Assembly (NCBI RefSeq): GCF_003335505.1
Contig: NZ_QPEX01000045.1
Coordinates: 1-64,000, forward strand
DNA from: Bremerella cremea
GTDB taxonomy: Bacteria > Planctomycetota > Planctomycetia > Pirellulales > Pirellulaceae
Reading direction: 5' to 3'
DNA: 64,000 nt
The notes below the pieces were generated by a model. The model had not been told where the DNA came from, made no database searches, and saw only the letters and a list, made by a program, of their open reading frames with translations. How positions within the stretch are numbered: position 1 is the stretch's first letter; each line of letters begins with the position of its first letter. This document shows, piece after piece, positions 56,632-64,000 of this stretch. The translations under genes and the position numbers were made by a program.

Positions 56632-57813
56632 CTATAGCTTCGTCAACGCATTCCCACGTTCAGCTAGTGGAAACTTGATTGCCTGGCTGTTCTGTCGATG
56701 CGACTCGAACACGCCACACACCATTTCCACAGTCGTCACTCCGGCTTGAATATCACAGAGTGGCGGCCGATCTTCATCGACGGCGGCCATCAAGTCTTCA
56801 ATCGCCAAGACATGATTATGCACCTTGCGGATCACTTCTGGTTGGTTCTCCGGTTTGCCAACCCCAGCCGAGGTGATCGGCAGCCACTTTCTCGGCGGTA
56901 AAGCAGGATCAAACGGGTTGCCTGGCGTAAAATGAGCCACCGGGTCGCGGTCGATGTGCCAGGTTACGATCCCTTTGCTCCCGATCAATTGCAAACAATA
57001 ACCATTTCCAGCCGTCCCATCGTTGGCGATGGAATCGTAGTAAGCAATCGTGCCATCTTCCATCACGTAACGGGCATGTAGCTCGTTGGCAGCCAACGGG
57101 CCGAGCCCTTCCGCACCGGGCTTAACATCGGCAGAAGTGACTCGCTTGCCCTCTTGCAGCATCACCGCCGAGCAGGTTTTCGGCGGGCCGGCAAAGTACG
57201 TGAAGAGATTAACGATGTGTGTTCCTAAGACCCACAGGTCCTCGCCGCCACCACGCCGATCTCCTTTCCCTTTGCCACGAATTTCTAACACTTGGCCCAT
57301 CTCGCCCGAGGCGATCAACTGATCGATTTGGGCCAGGGCAGGGTGATAGCGGTTGCGATGGGCAACGGCAACCTTCGTCCCATGCTGGCTGGCCGCAGCA
57401 AGCAACGAATCGGCCTCCCCAGGCGTGCGGACAAACGGTTTCTCGCAGTAAATCCCTTTCACGCCAGACTCTATCGCAGCCAAGACCATGTCATGATGCT
57501 GATCGGCATACCGTGGGGCTACGGTAACAAACTCTGGCTTGGTCTGTTCGAGCATCTCCTGGTAGTCGTCAAAGCCCTGAGTTGTTTTCAGCTTCGCCAT
57601 CTCGGCGATTAAGCCAGCCGGGTTCGCATCCGCAACGCCAACAATCTCGACCTCTGGCACCTGCTGCCAAACGGTATCTAAGCCATGTCCGTAATTTCCC
57701 CGGCCGGTATGCCCAATCACAGCAACGCGGCGTTTCGTTTCTGCCGCGAAAGAGAGATGGGGTGTCAACAATACCGCCGACGAAGCGGCCAAGAAGGTGC
57801 GACGTTTCAGCAT
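56632..57813 (-). CDS. Exported Gfo/Idh/MocA family oxidoreductase
   Basis: 393 residues from the ATG at 57813. A Tat-like signal (KRRTFLAASSAVLLTPHLSFA) precedes an NAD(P)-binding Rossmann domain (VAVIGHTGRGNYG), EKP in IYCEKPFVRTPGEAD (the conserved lysine of the family), and the C-terminal sheet. The exported form with a Tat signal is typical of glucose-fructose oxidoreductase relatives that act in the periplasm. It is convergent with the sulfatase operon, ends eight bases after it, and may act on the freed sugar. A TTG at 57825 would add four residues. Confidence 0.92.
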   Translation of the reverse strand: MLKRRTFLAASSAVLLTPHLSFAAETKRRVAVIGHTGRGNYGHGLDTVWQQVPEVEIVGVADANPAGLIAEMAKLKTTQGFDDYQEMLEQTKPEFVTVAPRYADQHHDMVLAAIESGVKGIYCEKPFVRTPGEADSLLAAASQHGTKVAVAHRNRYHPALAQIDQLIASGEMGQVLEIRGKGKGDRRGGGEDLWVLGTHIVNLFTYFAGPPKTCSAVMLQEGKRVTSADVKPGAEGLGPLAANELHARYVMEDGTIAYYDSIANDGTAGNGYCLQLIGSKGIVTWHIDRDPVAHFTPGNPFDPALPPRKWLPITSAGVGKPENQPEVIRKVHNHVLAIEDLMAAVDEDRPPLCDIQAGVTTVEMVCGVFESHRQNSQAIKFPLAERGNALTKL

Positions 57814-57922
57814 GGTGGGATTCAACTTGAAAGGAGCGAGGAAGGAAGGCCGTTCACTCTACCACGTCCCCAAGTCTCACGCCACTTTCTACGCGTTCCC
57901 AACGCGTGGTCGCCATCGCTGG

Positions 57923-58138
57923 TCACATATCGCCGCGATTCTTTCCGTTTTCGTCGTAGCGAACGAACGCAAAATAGAGAAACATGACCACAAAAGCCGG
58001 AGCCATGAACAGAAAGAAGGGGGTCACAAATATTACGGCTCCCAAAAGAGCAGTCATAAAGATGGTCCACAACCACCACGTATCTCGCCACAGACCGAAA
58101 ATTGGTCCCATCGCCAACCTCTCAACTGGTTCCTTCAT
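57923..58138 (-). CDS. Small membrane protein of unknown function
   Basis: 71 residues with two hydrophobic segments (WWLWTIFMTALLGAVIFVTP and LFMAPAFVVMFLYFAFV) joined by a short turn, and a charged C-terminus. The start at 58138 is a choice between three in-frame candidates (58162 GTG, 58138, 58111). It is not a known family for me. It is the only protein-like frame in this gap. Confidence 0.5.
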   Translation of the reverse strand: MKEPVERLAMGPIFGLWRDTWWLWTIFMTALLGAVIFVTPFFLFMAPAFVVMFLYFAFVRYDENGKNRGDM

Positions 58139-58269
58139 GCACGCCGAAAATCCGCCCGGCACACATGTTGCCTGATCAAGAACGACTTTCAGTTTTCCAG
58201 TTTCGGAAATTGTTCTTCGTTGCGAAAGGAGGGAAGAGCCCTCTTCTTCCTGCCCAGAAGTGGCATGTC

Positions 58270-58734
58270 CTAAGAGGTCTCAAGGAGGTCAAAAAGCTGG
58301 AAAGTAAAGGAGTTATCCTTTCCTTCAGCCACAACAGCCTCTAAGTCAGAGGTCTCGCAATCGGCATATTTCGCAGGCAAAAGCGGGGAAGATTCCGTCG
58401 TTGGTGGCAAGGCAGGGTGATCGCTGGGGCTGGTGACGGCATGATCGACTTTCTTAATCGCTACCCGGTAATGACCAGCCGGCGCGCCGTCGCCAGGCTC
58501 GTAGGTGGATAGCTGAAATCTTCCCGCTTTGTCGGTCTTAGCATAGGCGGTAAGATTGAGTTGCTCGGAGCTGAACAACACCGTTGCCCCTGCCAGCGGT
58601 TTTCCGTTGAGGGTAACAATTCCACCCGCTTCGACGGTTACGGAACGCCCTGGAACCTTGGTGGAAGATTCCGAATTGCAACCAATCACGCAGGCCAATC
58701 CCAACACAATGGGCATCAGGCCATAACGATTCAT
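58270..58734 (-). CDS. Lipoprotein with carboxypeptidase regulatory-like domain
   Basis: 154 residues from the ATG at 58732-58734, which has AGGAG upstream. The signal MPIVLGLACVIGC gives a lipobox with Cys19 (counting from the ATG). The mature part is a beta-sandwich with GGIVTLNGKPLAGATVLF and AKTDKAGRFQLSTYEPGDGAPAGHYRVAI, typical of carboxypeptidase regulatory-like domains (transthyretin fold). It starts four bases after the DUF1559 stop, so the two are one operon. It is the third such pair here, with a larger lipoprotein than the other two. Confidence 0.9.
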   Translation of the reverse strand: MNRYGLMPIVLGLACVIGCNSESSTKVPGRSVTVEAGGIVTLNGKPLAGATVLFSSEQLNLTAYAKTDKAGRFQLSTYEPGDGAPAGHYRVAIKKVDHAVTSPSDHPALPPTTESSPLLPAKYADCETSDLEAVVAEGKDNSFTFQLFDLLETS

Positions 58735-58738
58735 CTTG

Positions 58739-59743
58739 CTAGGCTCCTGGAGTTTGTTCGCTGCCACTCTTGCTTCCCATCGATCCCCAAACTCCATAGG
58801 GACTTGGACCAGAGGTAACAGCCTGTGCGCCTTGATTGCCGCAGTCGATCGCTTCAGTGATAAAGCGGACCGATCCGTCGGCAAAAACACACATCGCCCC
58901 ATCGGGGTGTTCGCTCGATGCGGTATAGTAGCCATCTTGGGCTTCATGGCTTGCATAAGCACATTGCGGGCTATTAGGTGGCAAGCAGGTGTTCATGGCC
59001 GAGAACGCCGAGCCACCATCGGACCAGCGACCACCCGGGGCAGGATTCGATTTGGCGTAACCACTAAAAGAGTCAAACGTCACCGCACACTCGGCTGGCG
59101 TTTCGGGATCACTTCCATATCCCACATTGCGTTTGTCCCGTTTACTGCTCGGAAATGCCCGCTCAGCCAATGCAATCGTGAGGCTGGCTCCGTCGGTGAT
59201 GCTATCGAAGGTCGCATGATTCACCAGGCCAAAGATGCCCCGTGGTTCCAGCGATTCGGTATCGGGCGAATCCCCCGCGCAAAAAGCGTAGTTCGTATCG
59301 CCGATCCCCTCTTGCAAGTAGTGATCTGGGCTGGAAGGACAACGCAAGATATTGAAATGATGCTTCCAAGGCTGGTAATTACTTTCCCAAGGGGTTTTCG
59401 TTTGCCCTGATAGTTGCAACTCTTCCACCACTCCTCCTTGCTCGAGCAACGGCAACAACGCCACGAGCCCACTCAATCGCTGAAACGGAGCAATCGGGCC
59501 GCCGTTGAATTGATGCTGGCCTGGGCCACCTTCTCGATACGGCAAAGCGGAAAAGATGTCGTGATAGTTGTGTAGCGCCACACCAATCTCTTTCAGATTA
59601 TTGGTGCATTGCATCCTCCGTGAAATCTCGCGAGCTTGCTGGACCGAGGGTAGCAACAAAGCCACGATCAGGCCGATGGTAGCCACCAAGATCAATAGTT
59701 CAACCAGGGAAAATCCACTTCGTGTGGCTCTGGAAGCGTACAA
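58739..59743 (-). CDS. DUF1559 (H-X9-DG) prepilin-like protein
   Basis: 334 residues from a TTG at 59743 with GGAG about 13 bases before it. Leader, then SGFSLVELLILVATIGLIVALLLP as prepilin site and helix, SVQQAREISRRMQCTNNLKEIGVALHNY, and the DUF1559 body ending with HPDGAMCVFADG (His, nine residues, Asp-Gly). The pilin motif is a little less standard than in the other two copies, for example LILVATIG for LLVVIAIIG. It overlaps almost with the following lipoprotein gene. Confidence 0.93.
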   Translation of the reverse strand: MYASRATRSGFSLVELLILVATIGLIVALLLPSVQQAREISRRMQCTNNLKEIGVALHNYHDIFSALPYREGGPGQHQFNGGPIAPFQRLSGLVALLPLLEQGGVVEELQLSGQTKTPWESNYQPWKHHFNILRCPSSPDHYLQEGIGDTNYAFCAGDSPDTESLEPRGIFGLVNHATFDSITDGASLTIALAERAFPSSKRDKRNVGYGSDPETPAECAVTFDSFSGYAKSNPAPGGRWSDGGSAFSAMNTCLPPNSPQCAYASHEAQDGYYTASSEHPDGAMCVFADGSVRFITEAIDCGNQGAQAVTSGPSPYGVWGSMGSKSGSEQTPGA

Positions 59744-60276
59744 TTTGAGGTCTCCGAGGGAGAATTTCGTAAGGGCACAGGAATCAACTCAGTAAGGACT
59801 CAAACGGCGTTCCAAACTGTGGGCAACATTTAACCATTATCGAGGCTAAACAGCGGTATACCGAACGAGAATCGCCATTAGCGAAAACGACTTCCCCTTA
59901 ACGGCCTGGCAACGACCAACGATCTCCCCAAGAGTTTTTAACAAACTTCAGCAGAAACCAGGAGTAAAACACTTGGCACTGTCTCCTATCCCCCAAAAGC
60001 AAGGACTGCTGCCGCCTCGTTAGGCGATCGTTCTTAGAACTGCCTAATCGATGCGCTATCTCGTGCTATAGAACCTGCGTTAACCCTGGCGGTAGTTCAG
60101 CCGAATTGAAAATGAAGTTTCGAACTCTGGGCTGCGGTGAATGAGAAAACACGGAAATCGGATTCGCCAGGAATCTTGTCCGAATACTAGCTTCCGCAAC
60201 TTTCAGGGCGTTACAATGAGCGGGCCTCGTCGGGAGGATGAGTCGGTTTCGTTGGCCCTGATACGGTTTCGCAGGA
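59744..60276. other. Divergent gap of 533 bases
   Basis: Between the third DUF1559 gene (minus) and the ABC-2 permease gene (plus). Short frames on both strands look random. It should contain both promoters; I cannot mark them. No repeats or RNA found. Confidence 0.5.
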
Positions 60277-61968
60277 ATGTATTTACTAGAAAATCCCGTT
60301 TTGCAGCGGGAGTTGCTCGTCAATCTTCGGACAGCTCGAGCTTTCTTGCTATTGCTTGCCTATCAGGTTTTATTGGCGGCAATTGTCTATTTTGCGTGGC
60401 CGCAAGTCGAACGGCTTGATCTTTCGACCGATCAAGAATCGGCTCGCCGACTGTTCGATTTATTTTTCCTGGGGCAGTTCGTCTTAGCCTCGCTCATGGC
60501 TCCCAGCTTCGCCTCGGGAACGCTTACCGGCGAGAAAGAACGTAAAACGTACGAAATGCTGCTGGCCAGTCCGCTTAAGCCGGGGGCGATCGTCGTCGGC
60601 AAGCTGCTCGCTTCGTTGGCCCACTTGGCGTTGCTGATCTTCACCTCGCTTCCGATCGTGATGCTTTGTTTACCGCTAGGTGGTGTTTCGCTTTACGAAC
60701 TGCTGGCCGCATACGCAATTTTGATGGTCGCGGTGGCGACATTCGGCATGATTAGTGTCGCTTGTAGCAGCTTCTTTCAGCGGACCTCCTCATCGTTGGT
60801 GGTTTCTTATCTGCTGATCTTGCCGATCGCTTTGGCAGGTGCTTTCTTTTGGCGGATGCTAGGGGAGGACGGTAGTTTGCGCCTGGTCGTGTTGTTGATG
60901 ACCGTCCCTCTGTTGGCATTGGCGACAATCGTACTGCTTTCCGCCTACACGGCCCAAACGCTGCTTTACCCGAACGATGTCGGCAGCGAAGGAAAGGAAG
61001 TCATCGACTTAGACAAAGAGGCCCGCGAAGCTGTGGGGCTGGTGATCCAACGCGACCAGTTCCCCGACCGTTTCTTTGCGCCCCCCAAGCGGTCGCAGCT
61101 GTTAGATGACCATAGAAATCCGGTTTACGACAAAGAGATTCACAGCGAAATCTTCGCTCAAGGAACGCTCATGCTCCGTTTGGTCATCCAAATCAGCATG
61201 TTCCTGGCGATTCCGCTTATGGCCGTTTGCCTCTATTTCAAGCCGCAGTACGCTCCGCTGTACATGGCCTATGTGATCTTGTTCAACATCCTGGTGGGGC
61301 CGGTGTTCTCGGCAGGAAGCATTACTTCGGAACGGGAACGCGAGACGCTCGATTTGCTGCTTACGACCGAGATTTCCCCCTGGATGATTCTTTCCGGCAA
61401 ATTGATCGCCGGCTTCCGAGTTTCCAGCGTGCTGACTTGCTTTTTGCTCTGGCCGCTCGCGTTGGCGTGCTTGATGGTGCCTTACTATTGGACCAACTGG
61501 CTTTCTGTCTTGGCCTATCTCTTGGTGGTTTTGGTGACTTGCATCACAACGTCCATGCTGGCGTTATTCTGCTCGGTAATGTTCCGTAAGACTTCTCACA
61601 GCTTGATGTGTACCTATCTGGTCATTATCGCCCTGTTTTGTGGGACGCTGGCCTTCGACTACTTTGCCCAGCTGGCATTCACACCGATAACGAACACTTC
61701 GGTTGTCGAATACACTTCCGCAGGTTTGCTTGAAGAAAACAAGCCTGAAACGTCCCCGGTCGTGCAGTTTGCAGAGCAGTTGACCTTAGCCAGCCCTTTT
61801 TCTGCCTTGTGGGACGTTCCGTTGGAAGTCGATCTGGATGGTGCGACGGACAATGCCGGGAACTGGACGCGATTTGGTCTCTACCTAGGCTTTACCATCG
61901 GCGCGAACCTCATTCTGTTCGGCCTGATGGTTTGGCTCTTCCGCACTCGCTGGCGCGTCGCCTATTAG
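60277..61968 (+). CDS. ABC-2-type permease, two fused halves
   Basis: 563 residues with about 12 hydrophobic segments. Two half-proteins repeat the same motif: GTLTGEKERKTYEMLLASPL with GKLLASL near residue 85, and GSITSERERETLDLLLTTEI with GKLIAGF near residue 350. So it is an internal tandem duplication of an ABC-2 permease. The membrane part alone would need a separate ATPase; none is next to it. The stop overlaps the stop of the convergent lipoprotein gene by four bases. Substrate unknown. Confidence 0.88.
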   Translation: MYLLENPVLQRELLVNLRTARAFLLLLAYQVLLAAIVYFAWPQVERLDLSTDQESARRLFDLFFLGQFVLASLMAPSFASGTLTGEKERKTYEMLLASPLKPGAIVVGKLLASLAHLALLIFTSLPIVMLCLPLGGVSLYELLAAYAILMVAVATFGMISVACSSFFQRTSSSLVVSYLLILPIALAGAFFWRMLGEDGSLRLVVLLMTVPLLALATIVLLSAYTAQTLLYPNDVGSEGKEVIDLDKEAREAVGLVIQRDQFPDRFFAPPKRSQLLDDHRNPVYDKEIHSEIFAQGTLMLRLVIQISMFLAIPLMAVCLYFKPQYAPLYMAYVILFNILVGPVFSAGSITSERERETLDLLLTTEISPWMILSGKLIAGFRVSSVLTCFLLWPLALACLMVPYYWTNWLSVLAYLLVVLVTCITTSMLALFCSVMFRKTSHSLMCTYLVIIALFCGTLAFDYFAQLAFTPITNTSVVEYTSAGLLEENKPETSPVVQFAEQLTLASPFSALWDVPLEVDLDGATDNAGNWTRFGLYLGFTIGANLILFGLMVWLFRTRWRVAY

Positions 61969-62468
61969 AAAGGGGACGCTTTGCCGGCATCGGCTCCAGC
62001 CATCATTTTCAATGGCCCGACGACGCCTCCAAAGATGTCGTCCATGGTAGTGCTTGGATCTTCCACAATCACGACACGATCGCCCGCTTGAAGCTGGTAA
62101 TCGTATTCCATGGGAATGGCTTTATCGACGTGATCGTATTGCGAAATCAACTTCTGAGGTTGGGCCCCAGGATGCTGCGGCAATCGGCTCACGGCGATAT
62201 GGAATCGCTTGAACTTCGCATTCGCTTTGGCTTGGTCGACGGCGGCTTGCACCGTCGGAGCTTGGGCTAAGAGAATCTTCTGCGTCGAACCTTTGTGCTC
62301 TTTCGACTGCATCTCGACAAGAATCATCGGCTGATTGGGCATCATGTTCGCTTGGTCCTGAGGCGAAGCCGAATCTAAGCTCGCCGAGGAGCGCATCATG
62401 CTGCAACCACTTCCCAAGAGGATGATCAACAGTACGGGGAAAGTGAACAGGGGAAATCGGTGAACCAT
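61965..62468 (-). CDS. Lipoprotein, possibly SLBB-like
   Basis: 167 residues from the ATG at 62468, preceded by AAGGGA. Signal LFTFPVLLIILLGSGC with Cys21 or so as lipid-modified residue. The mature part has a beta-grasp-like domain: TVQAAVDQAKANAKFKRFHIAV, a strand pair, and YQLQAGDRVVIVEDP, which recalls SLBB domains of polysaccharide export proteins. The match is tentative. It is convergent with the permease gene, with four bases of overlap at the stops. Confidence 0.8.
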   Translation of the reverse strand: MVHRFPLFTFPVLLIILLGSGCSMMRSSASLDSASPQDQANMMPNQPMILVEMQSKEHKGSTQKILLAQAPTVQAAVDQAKANAKFKRFHIAVSRLPQHPGAQPQKLISQYDHVDKAIPMEYDYQLQAGDRVVIVEDPSTTMDDIFGGVVGPLKMMAGADAGKASPF

Positions 62469-62648
62469 TCTCACAATCCCTTGCGAAGCGAGGACCAAAA
62501 GGGGGCATCTGCACGACGCGTCTCTTACGCAGCCGTTGTTTTAGGTATCGGTTACACCGCAGACGAAAGTTAATCCGATTCCAGAGAAAAATCCGGTTAG
62601 TCAAAATAGGCAATGCATGCCTCGCTAGCATTCCCTATAGATACGATT

Positions 62649-62675
62649 GGTTTTACCCCATCCGAAGGTAAAACC
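62649..62675. promoter_or_regulatory. Inverted repeat upstream of the efflux gene
   Basis: GGTTTTACC and GGTAAAACC are perfect 9-bp arms around nine bases, about 180 bases before the ATG at 62856. It could be an operator of a TetR/MarR-type repressor or a hairpin; neither is shown. A weaker TCGTTA/TAACGA pair follows at 62701-62725. Confidence 0.4.
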
Positions 62676-62855
62676 GGCGGAACCCCGCAATAAATTGCTA
62701 TCGTTACTATCGTCAACATTAACGATTGAGGGACCCGTATAGTCCGGAAACTTGACGACAAATTCCATACAACCGTTCCACCGATAACTTAGCTGAGGAG
62801 ATTTTATTGGGAAGTAAAATATCTCACCACGAAACAGTTAGCTTGCGAACGGCTT

Positions 62856-64000
62856 ATGCGAAACCCAAGACCCCACAACAATTCGCCCATCATAATAGGC
62901 AAGTTGATCCTCGGTGCTGTCGCTGCGACGGTGCTGGGGCTCACTGGCTGCCTTGTTGGGCCAGACCATATCGATCCTGGAGCGCCGTTCCGCAGTGAAT
63001 GGATACCTCCCTTACCTCCGGGGGTAAATCAATCGTTCAACGATTCGGTTGCCTGGTGGACAAAGTTTAACGACCCGATTCTCAACAGTTTGATCGTACG
63101 AACGGCTCAGCAAAACTTGACCCTCGGTCAAGCCGCTGAAAAGATCGCCGAAGCACGGGCGTTGCGTGGCATTGCTCGTGGCGGGCTATTCCCCGACATT
63201 GATGGCATCGCCAGCTACACACGCCGGAAGCAGTCGGGTACCGGTAACACGTTCGGCTTTTCGCAGATTGCCCCCAAGCCGTTTAACTACTGGTCGTCTG
63301 GCTTCGATGCCACCTGGGAAATCGATGTCTTCGGGGCTGTCCGTCGCCGCTTGCAGGCTACCACCCAAGACATTGAAGTGGCCATCGAAGATCACAATGC
63401 TCTGATGGTTACCCTTCAGGGTGAAGTTGGTGCCAACTATATCACCGTTCGTACCTACCAGCGTCGGATTCAGTTCGCTGAGAGAAATATCGAACTGCAA
63501 CGGTTGGCTCTCCGAGATGCGGAAGTCAAGCTCGATGCTGGTACCGTCACTCAACTTGACGTTGAACAGGCCAAATACAACCTGTACCAAACAGAAGCCG
63601 CGTTGCCGCTGCTGCAGCAGGAAATGGAATTGGCTTACCATCGTCTGTCGGCACTGATGGGCGAACCTCCGTCCGATCTTGCCCAGCAGATCACTCCGAA
63701 CCAGCAGTTCCCTCTGCTGCCGGAAGATATTGGCGTGGGGCTGCCTATCGAGTTGATTCGTCAGCGTCCAGACATTCGCTCCTACGAACGGCAACTGGCT
63801 GCTCAAGCTGCCCGTATTGGCGTGGCTGTGGCCGAATTGTATCCGCGTTTTACGATAACCGGTACGTTCTCGGTCGACACAACGTCGTTCACCCGTTGGT
63901 TCGAGCCGCGTAGTATTGCCTATGCCTCTGGTCCTGGGGTGAGATGGAGACTTTTGGACTTCGGCCGTGTTCGTAGTGACATCGAAGTTCAACGGGCTCG
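62856..64000 (+). CDS. NodT-type RND efflux outer-membrane lipoprotein, 3' end beyond the window
   Basis: At least 381 residues; the frame runs off the edge without a stop. The ATG at 62856 begins MRNPRPHNNSPIIIGKLILG with a lipoprotein signal that ends LGLTGC (Cys32). The mature part is an outer-membrane efflux protein: WWTKFNDPILNSLI, the TolC-type helical region with RRRLQATTQDIE, VQGEVGANYI-like LQGEVGANYITVRTYQ, KLDAGTVTQLDVEQAKYNL, and LIRQRPDIRSYER (the conserved RRPDIR motif). Such proteins form the outer-membrane channel of tripartite pumps for drugs or metals. The fusion and pump genes would lie downstream, outside the window. Confidence 0.93.
   Translation, partial: MRNPRPHNNSPIIIGKLILGAVAATVLGLTGCLVGPDHIDPGAPFRSEWIPPLPPGVNQSFNDSVAWWTKFNDPILNSLIVRTAQQNLTLGQAAEKIAEARALRGIARGGLFPDIDGIASYTRRKQSGTGNTFGFSQIAPKPFNYWSSGFDATWEIDVFGAVRRRLQATTQDIEVAIEDHNALMVTLQGEVGANYITVRTYQRRIQFAERNIELQRLALRDAEVKLDAGTVTQLDVEQAKYNLYQTEAALPLLQQEMELAYHRLSALMGEPPSDLAQQITPNQQFPLLPEDIGVGLPIELIRQRPDIRSYERQLAAQAARIGVAVAELYPRFTITGTFSVDTTSFTRWFEPRSIAYASGPGVRWRLLDFGRVRSDIEVQRA

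Noticed and set aside
62807..62998. 63-residue frame before the efflux gene
   Set aside because: It overlaps the start of the NodT-type gene in another frame and lacks protein-like character; the lipoprotein signal is in the frame of 62856.

Overview
The window looks like a chromosomal piece of a planctomycete, most likely of the Pirellulaceae (Blastopirellula, Bremerella or Rhodopirellula type). The grounds are three type II prepilin-like DUF1559 (H-X9-DG) proteins, four Cys-type sulfatases, two DUF1080 (3-keto-disaccharide hydrolase) proteins, PPi-type phosphofructokinase, a YHYH protein, and many secreted or membrane proteins seen mainly in this phylum. The genus is inferred; no rRNA lies in the window.

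Layout. 1-1.2 kb: end of a DUF1080 protein with a 24-bp tandem repeat that breaks frame. 1.3-10 kb: housekeeping block with an FHA-GAF-PP2C phosphatase, tRNA-Gln(CTG) with a clear promoter, an HtrA protease, a HAD phosphatase, an M24 aminopeptidase and accB-accC. 10-14.6 kb: DUF1559 plus small lipoprotein, a protein with repeated secretin-type domains, AlkB. 14.9-17.8 kb: pfp and a PQQ-type beta-propeller protein. 17.9-20.6 kb: an active HtrA followed by a degenerate paralogue whose PDZ domain sits inside the protease fold. 20.9-28.5 kb: epimerase, hypothetical proteins, a second DUF1559/lipoprotein pair, DUF1080 and an iduronate-sulfatase-like enzyme.

28.5-33.7 kb: four paralogous membrane proteins sharing a PGHWR motif (I know no name for this family). 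The fourth is separated from the others, and lies with argG between two inverted copies of a ~100-bp element. 33.9-41.4 kb: small membrane and secreted proteins, an EF-Ts-N-like domain protein, DUF1232, glutathione peroxidase, a FadL-type outer-membrane protein and a large glycine-rich exported protein. 41.8 kb holds a 70-codon remnant of an AAA ATPase. 42-49 kb: amidohydrolase, PhyH dioxygenase coupled to a small phosphatase, YHYH protein, two alpha/beta hydrolases and a zinc peptidase.

49-57.8 kb is the clearest functional cluster: a XylR-type sugar-sensing regulator divergent from a sialate O-acetylesterase and three consecutive sulfatases, with a Gfo/Idh/MocA oxidoreductase convergent at the end. 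A palindrome in the divergent region is a candidate operator. I infer uptake and desulfation or deacetylation of a sulfated, acetylated glycan. 58-64 kb: a third DUF1559/lipoprotein pair, an internally duplicated ABC-2 permease, a small lipoprotein, and the start of a NodT-type efflux outer-membrane lipoprotein that runs off the window.
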